DNA of 7,761 nt from Clostridiales bacterium (lineage in GTDB: Bacteria > Bacillota > Clostridia > Christensenellales > Christensenellaceae). Numbering within the stretch: position 1 is the stretch's first letter; the number at the start of each line of letters is the position of its first letter. The notes under the pieces were generated by a model, which had not been told where the DNA came from, did not search any database, and saw nothing but the letters and a program-made list of their open reading frames with translations. Positions 1-4,967 of the stretch are shown here, piece after piece. The position numbers and the translations under genes are program-made. The stretch is from the NCBI GenBank assembly GCA_003510345.1, contig DOMW01000170.1:812-8572 (forward strand), read 5' to 3'.

Positions 1-126
1 CGCCACGCGCGCGGGCGGTTCATCAGGCGCTCCGTCATGGATAATGCAGGAAGAACACTCCGCTATGAGAAAAAACGCCGCCCTATGATAGAATAAATTC
101 ATAAATAGAAAGGCACGTTTTTTCTA

Positions 127-193
127 ATCCATTCTTCACCGCCCGCCCACGCGCCGAACGGGGAAAATAGAGGAAATGGAGAGGCGCCCGGCG
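127..193 (+). repeat. Left arm of a 67/68-base inverted repeat bracketing the window
   Basis: This 67-base stretch is the reverse complement, with few differences, of 7694-7761. The first 31 bases from 127 are identical to the right arm. Then there is one A/C substitution, one missing G in a G run, 13 identical bases including AAAATAGAGGAAA, three mismatches in four bases, and 13 more identical bases ending GCCCGGCG. It lies in the non-coding space downstream of the solute-binding protein gene. The frame-breaking indel argues against a shared coding sequence. It could be a dispersed intergenic repeat of this genome or an end of a larger element; no transposase is present. Confidence 0.85.
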
Positions 194-203
194 ATTTCGG
201 TGT

Positions 204-222
204 GTAGCAAGCAGTGTGCTAC
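204..222 (-). other. Small hairpin downstream of the solute-binding protein gene
   Basis: A six-base inverted repeat, GTAGCA and TGCTAC, is separated by seven bases, about 40 bases past the stop of the minus-strand solute-binding protein gene. It could help end or stabilise that transcript. It lacks a following T run in either direction, so I do not call it a canonical terminator. Confidence 0.3.
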
Positions 223-262
223 CATTGCCGAATAAATACAATACAAAATGGCCGCTCCCACA

Positions 263-1123
263 TTATAGCCCCCACTTTTCCCGCAGGGCGGCGAGCGTCC
301 CGTCTTCCTCCAATCCGGCGATCACCTTGCTCATTTCCCGGGCAAAAGCGGCCTGCCCCGTGGGCAGCATCACCGAATAACCGATCTCATACAACGGCTC
401 GGCCAGCACCCTGTATCCCCGTTCCTCAAACTGGCGCGCGAGCGCATACGGCATCACTACAGCGTCTACCCGGCCATGCTCAATATCCGTCATCGCGCTT
501 TCATAATCCGAATAGCGGAGCAGGTCGGTTTCTTCAATGATCTCGTTGTCCGAAAGATAGGCCCTTAATTCATCCTCGTTGAGCGCCTTGTTGAGCGCGC
601 CCACTTTGCCGCCGTCCAGATTGATCAGCTTATCCAGTACAGAACTGCTGTGTACCACTGCCACAATGTTATCCTTGTAATACGGCGCCGTTACGCGGAA
701 CCCTTCCGTGCGTTCCGTCCCGCCCACTAAAAGGCCGAGGTTTACATTCGTCTCGCCATATTTTATGCTGGCGCCCGCGTCTTGCGACGTAATGGAGACA
801 TATTCATAGAGTTTGTCCTGCCCCGCCATCATCCGGCTCATGATCTCGTCGATCACATCGCGGTCAAACCCCACGATATCACCCGATTCATCGTAATGCC
901 CAAACGCATTGACGTCCGTTCGTATCCCTATTTTGACCGTGTCTCCCGTCACAAGGAAACTGGAACCATATTCGCTCCGGTCCGCCACGCCCGCCACGGC
1001 AAAAATGACAAGGACGGCTGCGGCAACAAGCGCGCACAGCGTAACAAACTGCCTTTTATTCGCTTTTATAACATCCCGCGCGCGGACAACCGGCCCCGCG
1101 TTCCTGACTTTATACGTTCGCAT
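263..1123 (-). CDS. Membrane-anchored family 3 solute-binding protein (amino-acid-ABC type)
   Basis: The protein is an extracellular ligand-binding protein of the SBP_bac_3 family, which normally delivers polar amino acids to ABC importers. Starting at ATG 1123 (286 residues) leaves GAGGAAG 8 bases upstream; a GTG at 1129 would put that site too close. Basic residues are followed by one hydrophobic helix (about residues 26-46) with no lipobox cysteine, so it is probably tethered by an uncleaved anchor. Family marks are the VGFDRDVIDEI segment (about 84-94) and an Arg near 138, nine residues before PYY, at the usual ligand-carboxylate-binding site. In the second lobe, GRVDAVVMPYA has Pro where amino-acid binders usually have the Asp that holds the amino group, so the ligand may not be a standard amino acid. 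No permease or ATPase gene is nearby, making it an orphan. Family assignment is firm; ligand is unknown. Confidence 0.88.
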   Translation of the reverse strand: MRTYKVRNAGPVVRARDVIKANKRQFVTLCALVAAAVLVIFAVAGVADRSEYGSSFLVTGDTVKIGIRTDVNAFGHYDESGDIVGFDRDVIDEIMSRMMAGQDKLYEYVSITSQDAGASIKYGETNVNLGLLVGGTERTEGFRVTAPYYKDNIVAVVHSSSVLDKLINLDGGKVGALNKALNEDELRAYLSDNEIIEETDLLRYSDYESAMTDIEHGRVDAVVMPYALARQFEERGYRVLAEPLYEIGYSVMLPTGQAAFAREMSKVIAGLEEDGTLAALREKWGL

Positions 1124-1152
1124 ACGCACCGCTTCCTCATTGATCGAACTTC

Positions 1153-1181
1153 ATTATACGGGAATGCCCGCGTTTTTTCAA
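1153..1181 (-). promoter_or_regulatory. Sigma-A promoter of the solute-binding protein gene
   Basis: Read on the minus strand there is TTGAAA (1176-1181), a 17-base spacer and a perfect TATAAT (1153-1158), about 30 bases upstream of the start codon. The spacer contains the dyad CGGG-AATG-CCCG (1159-1170), which could be a repressor site overlapping the promoter; that is inference. Confidence 0.8.
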
Positions 1182-1190
1182 CTAAACAAC

Positions 1191-1219
1191 TTGTAAATAA
1201 TCTATAGCCGTGTTACATT
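1191..1219 (+). promoter_or_regulatory. Sigma-A promoter of the SGNH hydrolase gene
   Basis: TTGTAA (1191-1196), a 17-base spacer and TACATT (1214-1219) precede the plus-strand hydrolase gene by about 60 bases. Its -35 box lies nine bases from the -35 box of the divergent solute-binding protein promoter, so the two promoters stand back to back and a single bound regulator could affect both. Confidence 0.6.
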
Positions 1220-1264
1220 AAAAAAAGACTGCAAGGGTAGCGGGCCGTGCTTTTATTGGCGTCT

Positions 1265-1270
1265 GGAGGG
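1265..1270 (+). promoter_or_regulatory. Ribosome binding site that fixes the SGNH hydrolase start
   Basis: GGAGGG lies nine bases before ATG 1280. The longer reading frame opens at GTG 1247, which has no purine-rich site at a useful distance, so translation most likely begins at 1280. Confidence 0.75.
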
Positions 1271-1279
1271 TTACACGCG

Positions 1280-1996
1280 ATGACATACGCAGATGTACGT
1301 TCCATATTAGTGCTGGGCGACTCCGTCTCAAAAGGTGTTGTTTTACACCCGCACAAAAAACGGTATGTGTTTTCAAAGGACGGTTTCATCAAGCAGCTTA
1401 CCGCGAAGATAAAACCCGACGTGTTTGATTTTTCCAAATTCGGCTCCACCACAAGCTATGGCAAAGACCTGCTTCAAAAAAAGCTCTCCGAGCTTGAACC
1501 TGACCTGGTGTTGATAGAATACGGCAGCAACGACTGCGACTACCATTGGGACGAGGTTGCGGAAAACCCGTTTTCGCGCCATATGCCCAACCTGTCGCTT
1601 ACGCATTATATTGAAAACATGGCTTCCATGGTTTCGGTCATCCGCGCGGGCGGGCGCATCCCGATCCTCACGAACCTGCACCCGCTGGACGGACGCAGGT
1701 ATTTCAACTGGTTCACCAAAAACGACATTGCGCGGCAAAAATCCACGCTTCTGTGGCTCAAGCGGGTAGACCACATCTATTGGTGGCAGGAGATGTATTC
1801 CTATGCCCTTGAGCGCACGGCAGCCGCTTTGGGGGTGGTTGTCATCAACATCCGCAACGCTTTTTTGCGGCAAAAGGATTATACGGAATATCTGTGTGAG
1901 GATGGCATCCATCCAAACGAAGCGGGCCACGACTTGATCCGCCAAACGTTCCTCGACACAATGACGGGCAGCCGTGCTGCTGTGTTGTGTAAATAG
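1280..1996 (+). CDS. SGNH/GDSL-family hydrolase (esterase or lipase type)
   Basis: The 238-residue protein belongs to the SGNH hydrolase superfamily, which cleaves esters of lipids, acetylated sugars or peptidoglycan. All four sequence blocks are visible: GDS at 13-15 with nucleophile Ser15 just after an ILVL strand; FGSTTSYG with Gly55; YGSND with Gly82, Asn84 and Asp85; and EDGIHPNEAGH with Asp208 and His211 completing the triad. The start is chosen for GGAGGG nine bases upstream and because the protein then begins right before its first strand. There is no signal peptide, so it should be cytoplasmic. The middle (about 139-175) is rich in Trp and Tyr (HIYWWQEMYSY) and may shape the substrate pocket. 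It stands alone on the plus strand and diverges from the solute-binding protein gene. The substrate cannot be told from sequence. Confidence 0.9.
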   Translation: MTYADVRSILVLGDSVSKGVVLHPHKKRYVFSKDGFIKQLTAKIKPDVFDFSKFGSTTSYGKDLLQKKLSELEPDLVLIEYGSNDCDYHWDEVAENPFSRHMPNLSLTHYIENMASMVSVIRAGGRIPILTNLHPLDGRRYFNWFTKNDIARQKSTLLWLKRVDHIYWWQEMYSYALERTAAALGVVVINIRNAFLRQKDYTEYLCEDGIHPNEAGHDLIRQTFLDTMTGSRAAVLCK

Positions 1997-2161
1997 CCGA
2001 CAGACGGCGGACATAGCCATTTGCATTGTTCCCATGCTTTCTCAAAAAACGCTTATGCAACAATTCCTTTTGAATTCCGGGAGTTTTTGGCTCTATCATC
2101 TTATTGTGCCCTGCCATATGTTTCCACTCACAAAATGTCCGCTCCCATGGTATTACAACTG

Positions 2162-2190
2162 TTGCATTTTGGCAAAAAGCGCGGTATACT
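2162..2190 (+). promoter_or_regulatory. Sigma-A promoter driving the cobalamin riboswitch
   Basis: TTGCAT (2162-2167), a 17-base spacer and TATACT (2185-2190) sit just before the riboswitch. Transcription should begin near 2197, so the switch is the very 5' part of its own transcript and not a leader inside the preceding gene's message. Confidence 0.8.
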
Positions 2191-2210
2191 ATTCTATAGT
2201 TGAATACAGC

Positions 2211-2395
2211 TTTTTGGTCCTTTTTAAGGTGAAAAGGGAAGCCGGTGCGAATCCGGCGCAACCCCCGTTGCCGTATTGGGAGATGGAGAGGAAATAATAC
2301 CACTGGCTTTGGCTGGGAAGGTTTCCTCATACCAGATGACCCCTGAGCCGGAAGACCTGCCAAAGATGCGTAGTGTCTGTCTTTCGGTGGGAAAG
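2211..2395 (+). promoter_or_regulatory. Cobalamin (adenosylcobalamin-type) riboswitch
   Basis: The aptamer binds a B12 cofactor and controls the downstream transcript. Conserved parts occur in order: closing stem P1 TTTGG (2213-2217) with CCAAA (2360-2364); AAAAGGGAA then a CCGG-GCGAAT-CCGG type arm; a CACTGGC-GCTGGGAAGG arm near 2300-2322; and the B12 box, GAGCCGGAAGACCTGCC at 2345-2361. Past P1 the hairpin CTTTC-GGTGG-GAAAG (2381-2395) has a loop whose GTGG can kiss CCAC at 2300-2303, as the L5-L13 contact of this class does. No B12 uptake or synthesis gene follows on this strand. The next plus-strand gene is the HPP protein at 3182, which has its own promoter and lies beyond three terminators. 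Confidence 0.95.
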
Positions 2396-2420
2396 GCTCG
2401 GCTGCTAAATTGCCGGAGTG

Positions 2421-2442
2421 CCGCCCATTGTGGCGGTTTTTT
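2421..2442 (+). terminator. Riboswitch-proximal intrinsic terminator
   Basis: CCGCC (2421-2425) and GGCGG (2432-2436) form a GC-only stem with a six-base loop, followed directly by six T. It lies 60 bases past the B12 box, the expected place for an expression platform. Its left arm can instead pair with GGTGG in the loop at 2386-2390, giving a plausible antiterminator that cobalamin binding would prevent. Confidence 0.8.
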
Positions 2443-2562
2443 GCAAGTCCGCGGCACCGCTCGGCTGTGGGCGCTATGCGGGTGTGTGAATGGGGAATAC
2501 CCTCCTCCTTGGAATAACACCGCGTGGCCGCATACTCACGATGCAGACGGTATTTAGCTGGA

Positions 2563-2590
2563 GGCACGGCAGGCATTGCCGTGCCTTTTT
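2563..2590 (+). terminator. Strong intrinsic terminator ending the riboswitch transcript
   Basis: A perfect nine-base-pair stem, GGCACGGCA (2563-2571) with TGCCGTGCC (2577-2585), encloses a five-base loop and is followed by five T. It marks the 3' end of any transcript that passes the first terminator. Confidence 0.92.
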
Positions 2591-2634
2591 AGAGCCCCCC
2601 CCATGATAGCCGGTCATCTCTGGCAAAATCATTC

Positions 2635-2698
2635 CCAGCCGTCGTTGCGCAAACTTGTCGTATGTGCCGATACGCCTGCGCTTGCGCGCCTGGGCTGG
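2635..2698. repeat. Nested 64-base imperfect palindrome of unknown role
   Basis: Three inverted repeats are nested: CCAGCC (2635-2640) with GGCTGG (2693-2698), GCGCAA (2647-2652) with TTGCGC (2682-2687), and CGTAT (2659-2663) with ATACG (2670-2674) around a six-base loop. Together they make 17 pairs. No T run follows on either strand, so it is not a standard terminator. It could be a structured RNA or a decayed palindromic repeat element. Confidence 0.5.
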
Positions 2699-2756
2699 AA
2701 AAAATTTTCCTCAGACCTACCCCGGCCACCGTTTTGGGGGGTGCTCTAATACAAAC

Positions 2757-2796
2757 AAAAAACCTTTCTCCGCCTTCTTACGGGAAAGGTTTTTTT
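2757..2796. terminator. Bidirectional intrinsic terminator
   Basis: A run of six A, CCTTTC, a bulged T and CCG (2757-2772) pairs with CGG, GAAAGG and seven T (2781-2796) around an eight-base loop. It has a T tract in both directions. On the minus strand it ends the small-protein transcript, 27 bases past its stop codon; on the plus strand it backs up the riboswitch terminators. Confidence 0.9.
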
Positions 2797-2823
2797 AACA
2801 TAGCACCTCCATGCGCGCACTCC

Positions 2824-2934
2824 TCACATTTTTCTGTCCGGAATAATCGCCAACGCCTCTTTTTCCTTTACGCCCGCATTCACAAGGAAGAATGCGCTCA
2901 AAACCACCATGACCGTATAAAAGAACCGTTTCAT
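2824..2934 (-). CDS. Small single-pass membrane protein, 36 residues
   Basis: I do not recognise a family. The frame runs from ATG 2934 to TGA and encodes 36 residues: a short basic start (MKRFFY), a hydrophobic helix (about residues 4-22, with VMVVLSAFFLV) and a charged tail with KEKE and ending PDRKM. AAAGGAG lies nine bases before the start, an almost ideal ribosome binding site, and a terminator begins 27 bases after the stop, so this is a complete transcription unit and not a chance frame. The helix could be a membrane anchor or the signal peptide of a tiny secreted peptide (LVNA is a possible cleavage site). The AT-rich stretch upstream (3000-3050) presumably holds its promoter, but I cannot fix the boxes. 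Confidence 0.65.
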   Translation of the reverse strand: MKRFFYTVMVVLSAFFLVNAGVKEKEALAIIPDRKM

Positions 2935-2943
2935 TTCTTTCTG

Positions 2944-2950
2944 CTCCTTT
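2944..2950 (-). promoter_or_regulatory. Ribosome binding site of the 36-residue protein gene
   Basis: AAAGGAG on the minus strand stands nine bases upstream of ATG 2934. A site this good is the main reason to accept such a short frame as a gene. Confidence 0.7.
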
Positions 2951-3006
2951 CCTAAGATTTCTCTCTCTTCTTGCTATCGTTATCTTACACTCAATATATA
3001 GTGGTT

Positions 3007-3050
3007 TTATTAAGGATAAGCGTATAAATTTATTATAAATTTCTTAATAA
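3007..3050. repeat. AT-rich direct and inverted repeats, possible operator
   Basis: TATAAATTT occurs at 3023-3031 and 3034-3042, 11 bases apart or about one helical turn. AAATTTA and TAAATTT form a dyad (3026-3042), and TTATTAAG (3007-3014) is mirrored by CTTAATAA (3043-3050). The block lies between the minus-strand small-protein gene and the plus-strand HPP promoter, so a regulator bound here could act on either. AT-rich promoter sequence can give such patterns by chance. Confidence 0.4.
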
Positions 3051-3098
3051 TGCGAATGAGTGGCGGAGTAGTAGACACGCCTTCCGGCAACCCCTTTC

Positions 3099-3127
3099 TT
3101 GTGCGGGGCGGCGAACTCTGCTATACT
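3099..3127 (+). promoter_or_regulatory. Sigma-A promoter of the HPP-family gene
   Basis: TTGTGC (3099-3104), a 17-base spacer and TATACT (3122-3127) precede the HPP gene by about 55 bases. The gene therefore need not depend on read-through from the cobalamin riboswitch. Confidence 0.65.
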
Positions 3128-3181
3128 GGTTTTATCGATAAGCATGGAAATAAGGGATGTATATTAGGGTAAAATGGGGTT

Positions 3182-3808
3182 ATGAAGCATAAGAAAAGCA
3201 AACGGGAAGCATTCTATCACGGGAAGCACCCGCAGTACCACCGGTTGTTTCTTATAAAAGACAAAACAAAGCGGGCGTTTTTTCAGGCCGCCATGGTTTC
3301 TGTCTGCATGTTGGTGTGTTTGCTAGTGGCAGCCGTCACATTGAATGGATTCCTCGTCACGTCGCTTGCGGCGAGCGCGTTCATCGCGTTCGCGTTCCCG
3401 CGCGCTGAATCGTCCCGTCCCAAATATTTAGTCGGCGGGTATTTGTGCGGCGCGGCGGCCGGTCTGGCCGGCGGCCTTGTCTACCGGCTGGATTTTCCCG
3501 CTTACTGGCATCCTTATACAGTTCTCGTTATAAGCTGCGCCCTCGCGGCGTTCATCGCCACACTGCTCATGGTGTCGATAGGCGTGCAGCACCCCCCGGC
3601 GGCAGCGCTCGCCATCGCGCTTGCGTTTGATGGAAACCCTCTTTTTACGGCTGCCGTCGCCTTGGGCTGTATCCTGATCATCTGCCTCATTAAACTGGCC
3701 GCCATGTACCTGATGACGAAAAGTCATATCGACGGGATATTTTGCGGGGATGAAGAGACGCGCGAGACGCAGGATACCGCATCCGGGGAAGAACACGGAG
3801 AACAATAG
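3182..3808 (+). CDS. HPP-family integral membrane protein
   Basis: This 208-residue protein fits the HPP family (Pfam PF04982), small multi-span membrane proteins of mostly unknown function; a plant chloroplast member is reported to carry nitrite. The naming motif HPP is at 137-139 in VQHPPAAALAIA, and the other family landmark, a Pro-rich SRPKYLVGGYL loop leading into a glycine-rich helix (about 78-100), is also present. About six hydrophobic segments lie near 34-54, 57-74, 84-101, 112-133, 138-149 and 155-178. A basic N-terminus (first 31 residues, many Lys and His) and an acidic C-terminus suggest a cytoplasmic start. The start codon has only a weak site: GGGG is too close, and AGGG lies 12 bases off. 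It ends eight bases from the convergent flavodoxin gene. Substrate unknown. Confidence 0.88.
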   Translation: MKHKKSKREAFYHGKHPQYHRLFLIKDKTKRAFFQAAMVSVCMLVCLLVAAVTLNGFLVTSLAASAFIAFAFPRAESSRPKYLVGGYLCGAAAGLAGGLVYRLDFPAYWHPYTVLVISCALAAFIATLLMVSIGVQHPPAAALAIALAFDGNPLFTAAVALGCILIICLIKLAAMYLMTKSHIDGIFCGDEETRETQDTASGEEHGEQ

Positions 3809-3816
3809 TTTCCCAT

Positions 3817-4227
3817 TCACGCTTTCATATCCACATACCCCTCCACCTCGCAGCCCTTCGCTGTAGCGCGGTTTATCGTTCTCTCATGGTTTTTGCTTTG
3901 CCCGCCGCCCGATGTGATGCGGAATTCCACCTTTTTGCCCGCCGGAAGCGCGTCGATAATGCTGTTTACCGCAGGCGCGGGGTTGCCCGCCCAGATAGGC
4001 CCCATAATGATGATCTTTTCATACGCCTCCATCTCTTTGGAAAGTGGATGGATGGGCCGCGCTTTTCCGCCCGCCGCCTGCGGGCAGCCGATAAAAAACG
4101 CGCCGATGCCGGGCAGCCGTTTTAGTTCCACCGCCTCGCACAGGTCGGCCCCTTCTTTTTGCGCGATCTCTTCGGCGGCACGCTTTGTCTTCCCTCCGTA
4201 AGAATAGTAAACGATCAATGTTTTCAC
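3817..4227 (-). CDS. Small flavodoxin-like protein
   Basis: The 136-residue protein has a flavodoxin fold and should bind FMN and shuttle electrons in the cytoplasm. The N-terminal strand LIVYYSYGGKTKRAAEEIA (from residue 4) carries the phosphate-binding loop (Ser9 to Thr14) followed by the first helix. GPIWAGNPAPAVN (about 76-88) supplies the flavin-stacking Trp region seen in this group of short flavodoxins. It is near full length for the family. It starts with GTG at 4227, supported by GGAGGAGGG on the minus strand (4235-4243). It is last in the minus-strand run of five genes, 101 bases after the iron-sulfur flavoprotein-like gene. Its partner may be one of the two flavin reductases encoded upstream; that is inferred from position only. 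Confidence 0.88.
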   Translation of the reverse strand: MKTLIVYYSYGGKTKRAAEEIAQKEGADLCEAVELKRLPGIGAFFIGCPQAAGGKARPIHPLSKEMEAYEKIIIMGPIWAGNPAPAVNSIIDALPAGKKVEFRITSGGGQSKNHERTINRATAKGCEVEGYVDMKA

Positions 4228-4276
4228 AGCAGTTCCCTCCTCCCAGATAACCGCCGATCCATGCAGGCCACGCGCC

Positions 4277-4299
4277 TTTCCGGCCCTTTTGCCCGGAAA
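4277..4299 (-). other. Intercistronic hairpin in the flavoprotein operon
   Basis: TTTCCGG and CCGGAAA form a seven-base-pair stem with a nine-base loop in the only long gap (101 bases) of the operon. No T run follows on the minus strand, so it may act as an RNA-processing or stability element and not as a terminator. Confidence 0.35.
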
Positions 4300-4328
4300 T
4301 CCACGAACCCGCTTTAATCAGCGCTTAC

Positions 4329-4949
4329 CTAACGAATAAAATTTGTACGCATAGGCGGCTCAGCCGCCGGGTATGGCACCGCGTCTTTCGCATATGCGAT
4401 GCACTTTAAGAGCCACGCCATATTATCGGCCAGCGTACGCATGGTTTGCAGCCCTTCCATATCTTGCTTCACTTCCTCCGGCGTCATGCCGTGCGTGGCG
4501 TTCCAATATTGCGACGGTACAACGGGCATACGCGATATGGTGAAGTATTTGTTCAGGCGGTCGAATGAAGCGCTCGCGCCGCCCCGCCTGCAATTCACGA
4601 CAGCCGCCGCCGGTTTAAAAGCATAACGCGCCGATTTCCGGAAGAACATCCTGTCGAGCAGGGCGCACAGCGCGCCGTTTGGCCCGGCGTAGTAAACGGG
4701 CACGCCCACGATAAAGCCGTCCGCGTCCGCAAGGACATCGCAACACTCATTCGCGATATCGCCGTCAAATACGCATGCGCCTGTTTGTTCACATTTGCGA
4801 CAATCGACGCAGCCATAGACCGGCCCCGTGCCGATATGCCGCCACACCGTGTCGATGCCGTGCTTTTCGAGCTGCCCTGCTATCTCGTTTAGTATTGTGA
4901 ATGTCGTTCCGTTCTTCCTTGGGCTTCCGTTCAACAAAAATACTTTCAT
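4329..4949 (-). CDS. Iron-sulfur flavoprotein-like NAD(P)H-dependent FMN reductase
   Basis: The 206-residue protein has the FMN reductase/flavodoxin fold: strand and phosphate loop LLNGSPRKNGTT (5-16), and GVPVYYAGPNG in the middle, typical of flavin contacts. Cys47, Cys50, Cys53 and Cys59 make a compact CX2CX2CX5C motif, the spacing that holds the 4Fe-4S cluster in the Methanosarcina iron-sulfur flavoprotein, so this is likely a cytoplasmic protein with FMN plus a cluster, passing electrons between ferredoxin-like donors and an unknown acceptor. GGAGG six bases before ATG 4949 confirms the start, and this site falls in the 18-base gap after the M15 peptidase gene, so the two are co-transcribed. 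The acceptor is unknown. Many related proteins are annotated only as flavodoxin family or NADPH-dependent FMN reductase. Confidence 0.88.
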   Translation of the reverse strand: MKVFLLNGSPRKNGTTFTILNEIAGQLEKHGIDTVWRHIGTGPVYGCVDCRKCEQTGACVFDGDIANECCDVLADADGFIVGVPVYYAGPNGALCALLDRMFFRKSARYAFKPAAAVVNCRRGGASASFDRLNKYFTISRMPVVPSQYWNATHGMTPEEVKQDMEGLQTMRTLADNMAWLLKCIAYAKDAVPYPAAEPPMRTNFIR

Positions 4950-4967
4950 AGCTTGCCTCCTAGCCTA

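Larger units (their letters stand above)
2197..2590 (+). ncRNA. Candidate cobalamin-gated non-coding RNA (riboswitch plus tail)
   Basis: From the promoter start point to the second terminator the transcript would be about 395 bases. It contains the riboswitch, a terminator at 2421-2442 and a tail of about 120 bases ending in a strong terminator. No reading frame in the tail has both a start and a ribosome binding site: an ATG at 2476 gives only 13 codons, and one at 2490 would run through the terminator. The tail can form an eight-pair stem (2479-2485 with 2517-2524, one bulge) and holds a pyrimidine tract, CCCTCCTCC (2500-2508), complementary to Shine-Dalgarno cores. Riboswitch-controlled regulatory RNAs are known in Listeria and Enterococcus for cobalamin and ethanolamine control. 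Against this, the tail may be what remains of a deleted gene. The boundaries are seen in sequence; the function is inferred. Confidence 0.4.

Noticed and set aside
1..38. Start of a minus-strand gene running off the left edge (ATG at 23 or 38)
   Set aside because: Only 7-12 codons are visible and just a modest GGAG site precedes ATG 23; too little to call a gene.
2276..2557. A 93-codon open frame across the riboswitch and its tail
   Set aside because: It starts inside the aptamer, crosses the regulated terminator, has no ribosome binding site and its base pattern follows RNA structure.
2440..2590. ANTAR-type dual hairpins like those in cobalamin-controlled EutX/Rli55 RNAs
   Set aside because: I found no pair of neighbouring stems with the six-base loop having A at position 1 and G at position 4, so a link to ethanolamine regulation is not supported.
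2635..2698. Integron attC site
   Set aside because: The nested palindrome lacks the conserved GTTRRRY/RYYYAAC ends and no integrase or cassette array is present.
2211..3808. Cobalamin riboswitch controlling the HPP-family gene
   Set aside because: Three terminators and a separate promoter (3099-3127) lie between them.
4277..4299. Terminator splitting the flavodoxin gene from the operon
   Set aside because: The stem is sound but no T run follows on the minus strand.
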